Shown here piece after piece: positions 19,501 through 28,528 of a stretch of DNA of 64,000 nt. The notes beneath the pieces are model-generated. The model did not search any database. It was not told where the DNA came from and saw nothing but the letters and a program-made list of their open reading frames with translations. The position numbers were made by a program, and so were the translations under genes. The stretch's first letter is position 1. Each line of letters begins with the position of its first letter. Source of the stretch: Gaiellasilicea sp963763755 (lineage in GTDB: Bacteria > Actinomycetota > Thermoleophilia > Gaiellales > Gaiellaceae); NCBI GenBank assembly GCA_963763755.1, contig CAVXQE010000012.1, positions 186,001-250,000 of the forward strand, read 5' to 3'.

Positions 19501-20805
19501 ATGAAGCGATTGACGTTTCGGATGAGGCTGCTGCTCGTCCTCGTGGGCATCTTCGCAGTGGCCGCGACGGTGTCGCTGTCGGCCTCGGCGAACCACCCCA
19601 AGCCGGTAGTGGTACCGCCCGACGCCGTCGTGACCTGGAACACCAACACGGTCAACGCGGTTCGCGCCTCCGTGCCGACGAAGGTCCAGACCGACGGCAT
19701 GGTCTACATGTCGTACGTGCAGGCGGCCGTGTACGACGCCGTCACGAAGCTCAAGGGGCGCTATGCGCCGTACCACGACTTCACGGTCGCGGTCGTCCCG
19801 GGTGCCTCGGTGCAGGCTGCGGTCGCCGCGGCTGCTCGCACGACGCTCGACTTCTACCTGCCCGATCAGCAGGCGACTGTCGACGCCGAGTACACCGCCT
19901 ACCTTGCAACACTCACCGGAGGCGTCACTGACGGCGTCACGGTCGGGGAGGCGGCGGCGAACGACATCATCTCGTTCCGCGCGGGCGACGGCCTCAACGC
20001 AGCGACGCCGAGCTACGGCGGGAACGGGCCGATCCTGCCCGGACAGTGGCAGCTCCAGCCCGGTCAGAAGGTGCAGACACCCTGGTTCGCGACGATGCGC
20101 CCGTTCCTGCTCGACCAGGCCGCGCAGTTCCGGGCGAAGCCGCCGCCGTCGCTCACGAGCGACCTGTACGCGAGGGACCTGAACGAGACGGAGGCGTACG
20201 GCGCCCTCAACAGCACCGTCCGCACAGACGAGCAGAAGGCGATCGCGTACTTCTGGGTCGGGAACAACATCAACCAGTACAACGTGACGATGCAGACCGT
20301 CGTCGCGCAGCACCAGATGGATCTCGTCGACGCGGCGCATCTGTTCGCGATCGGCAACATCGTCACCACCGACGCCGGGATGGCCTGCTACGACTCCAAG
20401 TTCTTCTACCAATTCTGGCGTCCGATCACGGCGATCCAGAACGCCGACAAGGACAACAATCCCGACACGACGGCCGACCCGACCTGGCAGGCGCTGCTGG
20501 GGGTACCGGGCCACCCCGAATACCCATCCCAGCACGGCTGCTTCACGGCAGCCTTCAGCGACACGCTCGCGGCGGCGCTGCACACACAGCACATCGACGT
20601 CGACATGCCGGGAGGACAGAACGGAAGCAACGTCCTCACGACGACGCAGCACTTCAACAACGTCGACGACATGCAGAAGCAGGTCGTCGACGCGCGGGTC
20701 TGGCTCGGGTTCCACTACCGCAACTCGGTCGAGCAGGGTGAGAAGCTCGGCAATCACGTTGCGGGCTGGGAACTCAAGCGGTTCTTCAAGCGCGTCCAGC
20801 AGTAG
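19501..20805 (+). CDS. Secreted PAP2/vanadium-haloperoxidase-like protein
   Basis: ATG 19501, preceded by AGGAGAGGGAG, starts a 434-residue protein with a signal peptide (MRLLLVLVGIFAVAATVSLSASA). The body matches bacterial vanadium-dependent haloperoxidase relatives: an N-terminal helical half with VYDAVTKL, then KFFYQFWRPITAI, the core HPEYPSQHGCFTAAF and the last motif ARVWLGFHYRNSVEQGEKLG. The core reads PSQH where most enzymes have PSGH, and the helper Asp position after the final His is not obvious. Phosphatase or halide oxidation is possible but not certain. It ends just before a strong terminator and shares the CTCAG-controlled transcript. Confidence 0.82.
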   Translation: MKRLTFRMRLLLVLVGIFAVAATVSLSASANHPKPVVVPPDAVVTWNTNTVNAVRASVPTKVQTDGMVYMSYVQAAVYDAVTKLKGRYAPYHDFTVAVVPGASVQAAVAAAARTTLDFYLPDQQATVDAEYTAYLATLTGGVTDGVTVGEAAANDIISFRAGDGLNAATPSYGGNGPILPGQWQLQPGQKVQTPWFATMRPFLLDQAAQFRAKPPPSLTSDLYARDLNETEAYGALNSTVRTDEQKAIAYFWVGNNINQYNVTMQTVVAQHQMDLVDAAHLFAIGNIVTTDAGMACYDSKFFYQFWRPITAIQNADKDNNPDTTADPTWQALLGVPGHPEYPSQHGCFTAAFSDTLAAALHTQHIDVDMPGGQNGSNVLTTTQHFNNVDDMQKQVVDARVWLGFHYRNSVEQGEKLGNHVAGWELKRFFKRVQQ

Positions 20806-20825
20806 CTCCAACGCTCAGCGAAACA

Positions 20826-20854
20826 GAGTGGCCCGCGCTCCGCGCGGGCCACTC
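20826..20854 (+). terminator. Terminator of the secreted-protein operon
   Basis: A perfect 12-bp stem (GAGTGGCCCGCG, 20826-20837, with its complement at 20843-20854) has a 5-base loop and is followed by GCCTTT, 20 bases after the stop. Confidence 0.8.
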
Positions 20855-20996
20855 GCCTTTCAAGACGATCTAGCCGGCGAGCACGGCCGGCGCTGGACTA
20901 TCAGGGGGTGCTGCGCCGTGCTGTCGCAGGCCGCGACTACCCGAAGAAGTCGCATCCTCTCGCTCGTCACAGGCGCGGTGGGTGCGTGGGCCCCAT

Positions 20997-21398
20997 CTAC
21001 ACGTCTGTCCGCTCTGCGCCGTGCCAGCGCAAGATCAGCGCGTAGAGGACGACGAGGTTGAGTGCAATCACCACGAGTCCCCAGAGCGGGAAATTATTGC
21101 CACCCGCGAAAGAGAGTTCCCAGATGACGTTGATGCCCGTGACGGCGATCGCACACCAACGCGCCACGCTAGAACGAAGCCAAAGCCCGAACCCGGCCAA
21201 CGCGACCGCTGTCCCCCAAAACAGGAGGATCCAGCCCCACGTCGTGAGGTCGAAAACGATGACCTGGTTGGGCGTCACCGTGTAGTACTTGTCCCGGACG
21301 ATCGCGATCAGCCCCTGGAAGAAGTCGAGAGCGCCCGCGAGCAACATCAGGCAGGCAGCGAAGTCAACCCAGTCATTTCGGAAGCCCCGTCCCGCCAC
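20997..21398 (-). CDS. Four-helix membrane protein, DUF7144-like
   Basis: The GTG at 21398 is preceded by a near-perfect ribosome site (AAGGAGGG), giving 133 residues. Four membrane helices are visible: WVDFAACLMLLAGALDFFQGL, WGWILLFWGTAVALAGFGL, WCAIAVTGINVIWELSF and PLWGLVVIALNLVVLYALI. This arrangement is common in actinobacterial small membrane proteins of the DUF7144 (SPW-like) type. The same frame is open further upstream but that part has no membrane or domain features and precedes the ribosome site. Function unknown. It lies downstream of the DUF2254 gene on the same strand. Confidence 0.75.
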   Translation of the reverse strand: MAGRGFRNDWVDFAACLMLLAGALDFFQGLIAIVRDKYYTVTPNQVIVFDLTTWGWILLFWGTAVALAGFGLWLRSSVARWCAIAVTGINVIWELSFAGGNNFPLWGLVVIALNLVVLYALILRWHGAERTDV

Positions 21399-21489
21399 GA
21401 TCGACCCTCCTTTCTCGTCTAACCGCACGAGAGACCCTATAAGAGTTCGGAGGGACTTCCACACTCCTGGGCACCGAGCGCGGCTCGGG

Positions 21490-22782
21490 TTAGGGGCTGG
21501 TCCGCGCCGCAAGTCCTGGGCCGCCGATGCCCTGACCATCGGCGACCATGGCAACGTCGAGATCGACCGATCCGCCCCAGTGCGACGCGACGGTCGAATC
21601 GAGGCGGGCAAGCTCGTCCTCGACAGCCGCGCGGTGCTCGACGCGCACGTCCTCGCGCAGCGCCTCGAGCGTCGCACGTAGCTTTCGCATCACCTGGATA
21701 CCGGAGGCCCCGTACAGACGGATCTCGGTCACCCCGAGCGCAAGGTAATCCTCCCAGAGCGGGGTGCGTATCACGACGGCGGGCGGGTCATCGACAGGCG
21801 CGCTCCCGGCACGGCCGAGATCGGTCGCCCCGATCATGCGTAGCGTCTCTCCGAGATGGCCGAGCACCTGTGTCGCCGTGGTCGGCGCGTTCACCGCAGG
21901 CGACAGCGCCATGAGTGCGATGTCGACCATGATCCGGATGGCAAAGGCCGGATCCTGCTGGATCGTTCGCTCATCGCCCAGCGCGATCATCCCGCTCAGC
22001 TCCCGTTCGGTCGCTCCGGGGTCGCCGCTGCCTCGGTAAACGGTCACCAGGGCCTCCCCGGTCGCGACGAAATCCCCGACGGCGTGGGTGAGTACGAGGT
22101 GGGATTCGTGCTCGCGCGCCCAGCCGACAAGACCGTCCAGGTGGATTGCCTGGATCACGCCAGCTTTGTCGGCCCGCACGACCTGGGTCGGCTCGGTCTC
22201 CGACTCGGCCGACTCCATTCCGATGGCTGATTGTGCGACGGCCTGTGTGGTCTCTTCAAATGCCGTTCGTCCAGCCTCAGCGACGAGTGCCGCGACGGCC
22301 ACCGGTCGAAGACGGGTCATGCAGCGGCTGAAGAAGAACAGAAACATGATCAAGCCCACGGCCATAAGGACTCCTGAAATGCTGACGCCCAGGTTGGGCA
22401 CGAAATCCGGCTCGATCCGCCGGAGCAGAGAGAAGGAGAGCGTCAGGGTGCCCGCCAGCAGGGCGAGCGTGGCCTTCAGCACGGGATCGCGATACCAGAG
22501 CCGCATGTAGCGCGGCGAGAACGTCCCGTTCACCATCTGCACGATGAGCGTCGTCACCGTGATGACAAACCCGGTCAGAGCCGCAGCCGCCCCCACGACC
22601 GCGGTAAGGACGGTGCTGGCGGTCGAGGACGAGTACTGAAAGTAGTTGGGAAGGTCGAGATGCCTGTCGACCTCCGCCAGGACGACACCTAGGATCGAAC
22701 CCAGAATCGCGCCAAAGAGCGGGACGATCCACAAGCTGCCCCTGACCCGCTCGCGAATGAGAAATCTGCGGCCCCAGGTCAT
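21490..22782 (-). CDS. DUF2254 family membrane protein
   Basis: The 430-residue protein begins with four membrane helices in the first 165 residues (SLWIVPLFGAILGSILGVVL, TAVVGAAAALTGFVITV with LIVQMVNGTFSPRYMRLW, ATLALLAGTLTLSFSLL, VLMAVGLIMFLFFFSRCM). A long cytoplasmic part follows, with RADKAGVIQAIHLDGL, ALVTVYRG and ALSPAVNAPTTATQVLGHL. This is the standard DUF2254 order. Its biochemical role is not known. The downstream small membrane gene begins 92 bases after the stop. The start at ATG 22782 is followed directly by the first helix. Confidence 0.88.
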   Translation of the reverse strand: MTWGRRFLIRERVRGSLWIVPLFGAILGSILGVVLAEVDRHLDLPNYFQYSSSTASTVLTAVVGAAAALTGFVITVTTLIVQMVNGTFSPRYMRLWYRDPVLKATLALLAGTLTLSFSLLRRIEPDFVPNLGVSISGVLMAVGLIMFLFFFSRCMTRLRPVAVAALVAEAGRTAFEETTQAVAQSAIGMESAESETEPTQVVRADKAGVIQAIHLDGLVGWAREHESHLVLTHAVGDFVATGEALVTVYRGSGDPGATERELSGMIALGDERTIQQDPAFAIRIMVDIALMALSPAVNAPTTATQVLGHLGETLRMIGATDLGRAGSAPVDDPPAVVIRTPLWEDYLALGVTEIRLYGASGIQVMRKLRATLEALREDVRVEHRAAVEDELARLDSTVASHWGGSVDLDVAMVADGQGIGGPGLAARTSP

Positions 22783-23242
22783 GGGGATGCGATCACGTCG
22801 CTGGATCGATCATTGAGCCTCACGGCTACGAGTCGACTGTTGACCATTGCGCAGCGAAGGTCAGGCTAGGGACGTGCTCGGACGGTGCTTCCCCACGAAC
22901 GGCCTCTCCGGCGGGGCGGCGAACTCGCCCCATCCGCCGCTGACTGTATTCCTCGACCGCACGTACGGCGAATACCTCCACTCGGACGCTGAGAAGGCGC
23001 ATCGGATCAAGGAGGTGGACGGCGGTCACGGGCTGTACGAGTGGCAATTTCACTGGGTGGCCGAGCGTCTCGCGATCCTCTTTTCCGGTTTCCTCAGTCG
23101 TTCGAGCGGCGCGTGAACGCATGGAACCAGCCGAGTAATCGGCCACCCATGGCTGTAGGAGTCGGGAAGCCCTCCGCCCGCGACGGTGTTCCGGCCGGGG
23201 GACTTCTAGGTACCGGCACCTCGTGGCTGCCAGAATCGAGCG
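22783..23242. other. Gap of 460 bases with a possible gene remnant
   Basis: No complete gene is convincing here. A forward frame at 22847-23116 ends with EVDGGHGLYEWQFHWVAERLAILFSGFL, which looks like the tail of an alpha/beta hydrolase or esterase, but nothing before it is recognisable. It may be a degraded gene. The last 100 bases should hold the promoter of the racemase homologue. Confidence 0.35.
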
Positions 23243-23983
23243 ATGGCGAGTGAGCGGATGTTGGGCATCGTCGGCGGCGTCGGGCCCGAGTCGACGGCGG
23301 ACTACTACCGTCGTCTCATCGACCGCTGGCGCGAGCGCGGGCCTGCCAACACCTATCCGTCGATCCTGCTCAACAGCCTCAACAGCCGGCCGGCGCTCGA
23401 TGCCCTCCTTGCCGGCGACCTCGACCCCGCGGTCAGCTTGTTCGATGCGTCTGTCGCGCGTCTCGCGGGCGCGGGCGCCGGGCTGGCGATCATCGCTTCA
23501 GTGATGATGCATCGCGCTTTTGACCGGGTTGCGGCGGCGGCGCCGATCCCGATGCTCAGCATCCTCGACGCTCTTGTCGCTTCGGCGCGAGCCGACAGCA
23601 TCCGCCGACCCGGCCTCATCGCCACCCGGCCGACGACCGAAGGCGCGTTCTTCGCACAACCGTTCGAGGCCGCGGGCATCGAGCTCATCCGCCCGGACGA
23701 AGCCGATCAGGCTTTCATCCACGAGGTCTACTTCAGCGAGCTCGTCAAGGGTCGGTTCAGCAACGAGACGCGTGCTCGCCTCCTCGACGTCATTGAGCGG
23801 TTGAAAACCCAGCACGACATCGACGCAGTGATCCTTGGAGGCACGGAGCTGCCGCTGATCCTCCGCGAACCGACGTACGCCGGCGTACCCGTCCTCGACG
23901 CCACCGGCATCCACGTCGAGGCTGCCACCGACTGGCTACTAGGCGGCGGGTTCATTTTTCCGGGCAGGGAATCTCCGCTCTGA
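23243..23983 (+). CDS. Aspartate/glutamate racemase family protein lacking both catalytic cysteines
   Basis: The 246-residue protein has the family's two-domain plan. It opens with MLGIVGGVGPESTADYY and carries a substrate-binding HRAFD region and a final LGGTELPL motif. In active racemases of this family a Cys or Thr sits in the CNTxH-type motif and a Cys in LGCTE. Here the first motif reads IASVMMH (residues 84-90) and the second LGGTE (Gly200), so both catalytic thiols are absent. It may bind an acidic amino acid without racemising it, or use other residues. It overlaps the convergent histidine-kinase gene by 32 bases at the 3' ends. Confidence 0.82.
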   Translation: MASERMLGIVGGVGPESTADYYRRLIDRWRERGPANTYPSILLNSLNSRPALDALLAGDLDPAVSLFDASVARLAGAGAGLAIIASVMMHRAFDRVAAAAPIPMLSILDALVASARADSIRRPGLIATRPTTEGAFFAQPFEAAGIELIRPDEADQAFIHEVYFSELVKGRFSNETRARLLDVIERLKTQHDIDAVILGGTELPLILREPTYAGVPVLDATGIHVEAATDWLLGGGFIFPGRESPL

Positions 23984-26027
23984 TGCGGGTGCCACGTCCC
24001 GGCGGGCTGTCGACGTCAAGGTGCCCGTTGAGCGCCTCGACGCGGGCCGCCAGCCCGCGGAGGCCCGAGCCGGCGGCCGGGTCGGCGCCCCCAACGCCGT
24101 CGTCGGTGACGCTCACCGTTGCGGCTCCATTCGAGCGGCTGATGCTGACCGTCGCGCTGGACGCGTGCGCGTACTTGCCCACGTTCGTGACGGCCTCGGC
24201 GACGACGTAGTACGCCGCCGCTTCGACGTGGGCCGGAAGCCGCCCCTCGGGCAGCTCCGTGATGTCGACAGGGATCGGCGCCCGCAGCAGCAGGGCATCG
24301 AGCGCTGGGCCAAGACCCCGCTCCGTGAGGACGACCGGGTGGATGCCGCGGGCCAGCTCGCGCAGCTCCGTGAGCCCGCGGGCGAGCTCTTCCTGGGCCT
24401 CGGTGAGAACCTTCCGCGCGGCCTCCGGATCACTCTCGAGCGTCGCGGCGACCATGCTCAGCTCAAGGGCGACCGAGACGAGCCGCTGCTGAGCACCGTC
24501 GTGCAAGTTGCGCTCGAGCCGCATGCGTTCGGCGTCGCCGACCTCGACGAGCCGCGCCCGCGAGGCAGCCAGCTTCTCGTAGGCGTCGGCGTTGGCGAGA
24601 GCCTGCGCCACGAGTTCGGCGAAGTCGCATAGCCGCTGCTCGAGACCGTCGGGCAGGCCTTCGTCCGATGTCGTCGCCCCAGCCAGCACGCCCCACAGCC
24701 TTCCGCCGACGGTGACCGGCGCGGCCACAGCGCTGCGGTAGCCGAAGCTCCGCACGGTCTCGGCCAGGGCGCCGCTCGTCTCGTCGTAGTCCACGCGCTG
24801 GGCGGTGCCGCTGCGCAGCACCTCCGCCACGACGGTGTCGCCATCAAGGTCGAGCGAGGCACCAACGGGGAAGCGCGGCTTGCCGTCCTCGCTCCAGGTA
24901 CCGACGATCGTGGCGGTTCGCGCGCCGTCGTAGTGCATGACGCTTGCGCCGGGGAGTGCCAGCAGCCGGCCGACCTCCTCGGTTACCTGCTCGAAGACTC
25001 GGCTCGGCGACGCCTCCCCGGCAACGAGCGTGGCGACCCTGCGCAGAGCCGCCTGCTCGTCGGCGAGCGCGCGCTGAGTCGCCTCGGTAGCCGCCAGCGC
25101 GCGTGCCGCGCGCGTGCGCTCGGCGGTCACCGCAGCGAGGATCAGCGAAGTGATCGCTGCGATCGCGATGAAGAACTGCGTCGCGAGGAGGCTGTCGGTG
25201 ATCGATTCCCGCACAAACGGTCCCTCGCTCTGCGCCGTGTTCCAAACGATGATCGAACAGACGACGAGGATCGCCGTGGCGGCGCCGCGAGGCCCGAGGC
25301 GCAGCGCCGCCCACAAGAGCACCGGAAACACGATGTAGGGCACGTCTGCTTGCGGAGGCACCTCGGCCAGCACCACGAGCACAGCGAGCATGACTGCCAT
25401 CTCGACAAGGTCCCGCCGCCGGAGGCCCTGCAAGCCTGACGCGGACCACGTCAGGATGGCGGGCGCTACGACCAGGACGCCGGCCGCGTCGCCCAGCGTC
25501 CAGGTGCGAAAGACGCGCCCGAGTTCGTCGGCGGCGATCACGTCGCCGAGGTACAGCGACATTGGCCCGAAAGCGGCGCTGATGATGGCTGCGAGGAACG
25601 CGCACGCGACGAGAGCCAGCACGTCAAACACGCGGTCGAGCTCGCCTCGCCCGCCGGTCAGGCGGCGCAAGACCAGGGCCGCGATCACGAGCGCCAGCGT
25701 GTTCCCCACCGTCTGGCCGAGGACGGTCCCGAACGGTGTCGAGTAATCCCCGAGCCAGAGGTCGCCGATCACAATGCCCGGCCAGAGCCGAGCGCCATAC
25801 AAGAACAGCACGGCAAGTCCAAATCCCGCAGGCGGCCACAGGGCCGCCACCGCACCGTCGAGATAGGCAAGCTCGAGGCCGATCCGTCCCGTCAGGTAAT
25901 AGCCGACGGCAACAAGCGCAACGGAACTCCAGTAGAGCACGACACCGCCGTGCCGGGTGCCGCGCAACGCCGCGAGCCATCTGGATACCCCGTGGGGCCG
26001 GTCAGCCCCCGTAGCAAGCGTTGCCAC
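23952..26027 (-). CDS. MASE1-GAF sensor histidine kinase (NarL/DesK type)
   Basis: The 691-residue kinase starts with a MASE1 membrane sensor (about residues 30-300, eight helices, LAYLDGAVAALWPPAGFGLA). A short linker leads to a GAF domain (about 320-475, VTEEVGRLLALPGASVMHYDG, FGYRSAVAAPVTVGGRLWG). The HisKA_3 dimerisation helix follows with ERMRLERNLHDGAQQRL, whose His is the phosphorylation site. The ATPase domain has EAVTNVGKYAHASS, VTDDGVGGADP and GSGLRGLAARVEAL. No NarL-type response regulator lies next to it, so its partner is elsewhere. The last 32 bases are shared with the racemase homologue on the other strand. Confidence 0.9.
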   Translation of the reverse strand: MATLATGADRPHGVSRWLAALRGTRHGGVVLYWSSVALVAVGYYLTGRIGLELAYLDGAVAALWPPAGFGLAVLFLYGARLWPGIVIGDLWLGDYSTPFGTVLGQTVGNTLALVIAALVLRRLTGGRGELDRVFDVLALVACAFLAAIISAAFGPMSLYLGDVIAADELGRVFRTWTLGDAAGVLVVAPAILTWSASGLQGLRRRDLVEMAVMLAVLVVLAEVPPQADVPYIVFPVLLWAALRLGPRGAATAILVVCSIIVWNTAQSEGPFVRESITDSLLATQFFIAIAAITSLILAAVTAERTRAARALAATEATQRALADEQAALRRVATLVAGEASPSRVFEQVTEEVGRLLALPGASVMHYDGARTATIVGTWSEDGKPRFPVGASLDLDGDTVVAEVLRSGTAQRVDYDETSGALAETVRSFGYRSAVAAPVTVGGRLWGVLAGATTSDEGLPDGLEQRLCDFAELVAQALANADAYEKLAASRARLVEVGDAERMRLERNLHDGAQQRLVSVALELSMVAATLESDPEAARKVLTEAQEELARGLTELRELARGIHPVVLTERGLGPALDALLLRAPIPVDITELPEGRLPAHVEAAAYYVVAEAVTNVGKYAHASSATVSISRSNGAATVSVTDDGVGGADPAAGSGLRGLAARVEALNGHLDVDSPPGRGTRIRAEIPCPEK

Positions 26028-26111
26028 TATACCCTCCCTCGGGCCGAGTCTAAGCCTGCCGGACCGGCCACCGCAACCAATCTCGCGATTCGGGGTTTGC
26101 GACGCTCGTCG

Positions 26112-26236
26112 TCACTTCGCACCTCCCTTGTCCAGGAGCGCCTGGTCGAAGAAGCGAACGACGCGGCGCTCGTACTCGGCCGGGTGAGCGTCGATGCCGC
26201 CGTTGCGGTGGGGGTCGCCGGCGAAGTAGCCTCGCG
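26112..26236 (-). pseudogene. Remnant of an alpha/beta hydrolase C-terminus
   Basis: On the reverse strand about 40 codons read YFAGDPHRNGGIDAHPAEYE, then RRVVRFFDQALLDKGGAK and a stop at 26112. This is the kind of tail seen after the catalytic His of dienelactone-hydrolase-like enzymes. Upstream the similarity stops where the MFS gene starts on the other strand, so the first part of the gene is gone. The call rests on this short tail only. Confidence 0.4.
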
Positions 26237-26238
26237 CC

Positions 26239-27734
26239 GTGGAGGGACTCGAGCGCAAGTGGTGGACGTTGATCGCGGTTTGCACCGCGATCTTCATGTT
26301 GCTGCTCGACATCACGGTCGTGAACGTCGCGCTCCCCGACATCCAGCGCGATCTCGACGCGAGCTTCGCGCAGTTGCAGTGGGTCGTCGATGCGTACGCG
26401 CTCACGCTCGCGACGACCGTGCTCGCGGCGGGGTCGCTCGCCGACCTCTTCGGTCGCCGACTGGTGTTCACGATCGGCCTCGTGCTGTTCACGGTCGCGT
26501 CGTTCGGCTGCGGGATCGCGAACGACGCCGGTGTGCTGATCGCCGCACGCGCGGTGCAGGGCGTCGGCGGCGGCGTCATGTTCGCCGTGTCGCTCGCGCT
26601 GCTCGCGAACGCCTTCCACGGCCGCGAGCGCGGGACGGCGTTCGGGATCTGGGGCGCGACGACCGGGCGCGGCCGTCGCGATCGGGCCGCTCGTCGGCGG
26701 GGTCCTCACGGAGTGGGCCGGCTGGCGGTGGATCTTCTTCGTCAACATCCCGATCGGGGCCGCGGCGATCGTCGTGTCGCTGCTTCGGGTGGACGAGTCG
26801 AAGAGCCCCGGCACCGCTCGCGTCGACTGGCTCGGGACGGCGGCGCTGACGGGATCGCTGTTCCTGCTCGTCTACGGGCTGCTGCAGGGGAACGAGAAGG
26901 GCTGGTCGAGCGCGCTGATCGTCGGCTGCCTCGTCGGCGCCGTCGTCCTGCTCGCGGCGTTCGCGGCGATCGAGCTGTCGCAGCGCAACCCGATGCTCGA
27001 CCTGCACCTCTTCCGCGGGGCCGGCTTCGTCGGGGCGCAGATCGCGGCGTTCGCGATCTCGGCGTCGATCTTCGCCGCGTTCCTCTACCTGACCCTCTAC
27101 CTCCAGAACGTCCTCGGCTACTCGCCGCTCGAGGCCGGGCTCCGGTTCCTGCCGTTGTCGCTGGCCGCGTTCGTCGTTGCGGCGATCTCGGGCAACCTCA
27201 CCTCGCGCGTGTCGGCCCGCTGGCTGATGGGCGCCGGGCTCGCGATCATCGGCGTCTCGCTGCTGCTGATGGCGCGCATCGAGGTGGACTCGGGGTGGAC
27301 GATCCTGCTGCCCGGGTTCGTGCTGGGCGGGATCGGGATCGGGCTCACGAACCCGGCGCTCGCCTCGACCGCCGTGGGCGTCGTACCGCCGGAGCGGTCG
27401 GGCATGGCGTCCGGCACGAACAGCACCTTCCGCCAGGTCGGGATCGCGACCGGCATCGCCGGCCTCGGGGCACTGTTCCAGCACACGATCTCCACGAAGC
27501 TGACGACGCCGAGCGGGTCTGCTCCGAGCCACGATCTCGTCGCCGCCGTGGCGTCGGGCGCCTTCCCGAGCGGCGATCGCACCCGAGGCCCGGGTCGCGT
27601 TCGTCGACTCGCTCGGCTCGATCCTGACGATCGCCGCGATCGTCGCCTTCGCCGGGGCCGCGCTCGTCGTGGTGCTGCTGCGCAACTTCCGGCCGCCGCA
27701 CTCCGGCGCCCCGGCCGGTGACCGCGCCACTTAG
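26239..27734 (+). CDS. MFS exporter, DHA2 family, with two frameshifts
   Basis: GTG 26239 starts MEGLERKWWTLIAVCTAIFM, with the helix-1 signature LLLDITVVNVALPDIQ and motif A (SLADLFGRRLVF). The frame changes near 26670, after FGIWGATTG, and resumes AIGPLVGGVLTEWAGWRWIF. It changes again near 27580, after GAFPS, and resumes IAPEARVAFVDSLGSIL to a stop at 27734. The rebuilt protein is about 498 residues with 14 helices. Sequence quality on both sides of each break is high, so indel errors are likely. The gene sits between two reverse-strand gene remnants and its stop overlaps the end of the downstream one by 4 bases. Confidence 0.85.
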
Positions 27735-27940
27735 CCTCCGGGCGTCTCGTCGACGAGCACTCGACGACGGATCTTCCCGGTCACCGTCGGCGGCAGCTCA
27801 CGGACGAACTCGAGCTTTCGCGGACACTCGTATGCCGCGAGACGCGTGCGGACAAACTGCTTCAGCTCGTCCGCCAGCCCGTCGGGAGCGCGCCCGTCCC
27901 GGGCGATCGCCGAGTGGCCGGCTGCACACGTGCGACCTGC
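27731..27940 (-). pseudogene. 3' remnant of an AMP-dependent acyl-CoA ligase gene
   Basis: With no start codon in reach, about 65 reverse-strand codons read as the tail of an acyl-CoA synthetase: LADELKQFVRTRLAAYECPR, then KLEFVRELPPTVTGKIRRRV and a stop at 27731. The PxTxTGKIxRR block holds the lysine that completes the adenylation site. Similarity fades upstream of ARDGRAPDG, near 27925, so the rest of this roughly 500-residue enzyme is missing. It ends 4 bases inside the MFS gene. Confidence 0.7.
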
Positions 27941-28132
27941 GCACTCCCGCCGGTGACCTTTGACCCGTCAGGGCGAGCCCCACACGACCCCGGCGGAACG
28001 TCATAGCGGCGGCGGCCTTCTCCGTTCTCCGCAGCCGTTCGCGGTGCTGTCCGGGCTTTGTCTCGACTTCCACGCGACGCTATCGCCGTGCGGCCATGTC
28101 GGGGTGTCGCGCGAGGAGTAGGCTGTCGGTCG

Positions 28133-28528
28133 ATGCCGCGCCGGCCGTTGCCGCTGATCCTCGCCCGCGAGCTCGCCGCCAACGTTGCGACCCCGTACCT
28201 CGTCCTCGACGCCGAGGGAGCGCTCGTCTTCTTCAACGAGCGTGCGGAGCGGATCGTCGGCGCGACGCCGTCGGAGCTCGGAGAGATGCCCGAGGGGGAG
28301 TGGCGCACCCGCTTCCAGGTCGAGCGGCCGGACGGGACGCCGGTCCCGGGCGAGCAGACGCCCTCGGCGCGTGCGCGGCGCGAGCGCCGGCCGGTGCAGG
28401 ACACGCTCGTCTACACGTGGGCGGACGGGCGGCGGACGACGCTGTCGGTCACGGCAACGCCGCTGCTGGGAGCCGGGGAGGAGCTGCTCGGGGTCTTCAT
28501 GCTGTTCTGGGAGCCAGACCGGGAGTGA
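28133..28528 (+). CDS. Stand-alone PAS domain protein
   Basis: From ATG 28133 the 131-residue protein is almost entirely one PAS domain: a helical cap (LILARELAANVATPYLVLD), then GALVFFNERAERIVGATPSELGEMP, a connecting loop with VERPDGTPVPGEQTP, and strands LVYTWADGRRTTLSVTATPLLG, LGVFMLFW. There is no output domain. It overlaps the next gene by 4 bases (GTGA), so the two are translationally coupled. It may sense a ligand or redox state and act on the metallo-hydrolase or another partner. The function is inferred only from context. Confidence 0.82.
   Translation: MPRRPLPLILARELAANVATPYLVLDAEGALVFFNERAERIVGATPSELGEMPEGEWRTRFQVERPDGTPVPGEQTPSARARRERRPVQDTLVYTWADGRRTTLSVTATPLLGAGEELLGVFMLFWEPDRE

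Noticed and set aside
24113..24865. Overlapping short frames inside the MASE1 kinase
   Set aside because: The kinase frame is uninterrupted and has full domain support; the others are out-of-frame shadows.
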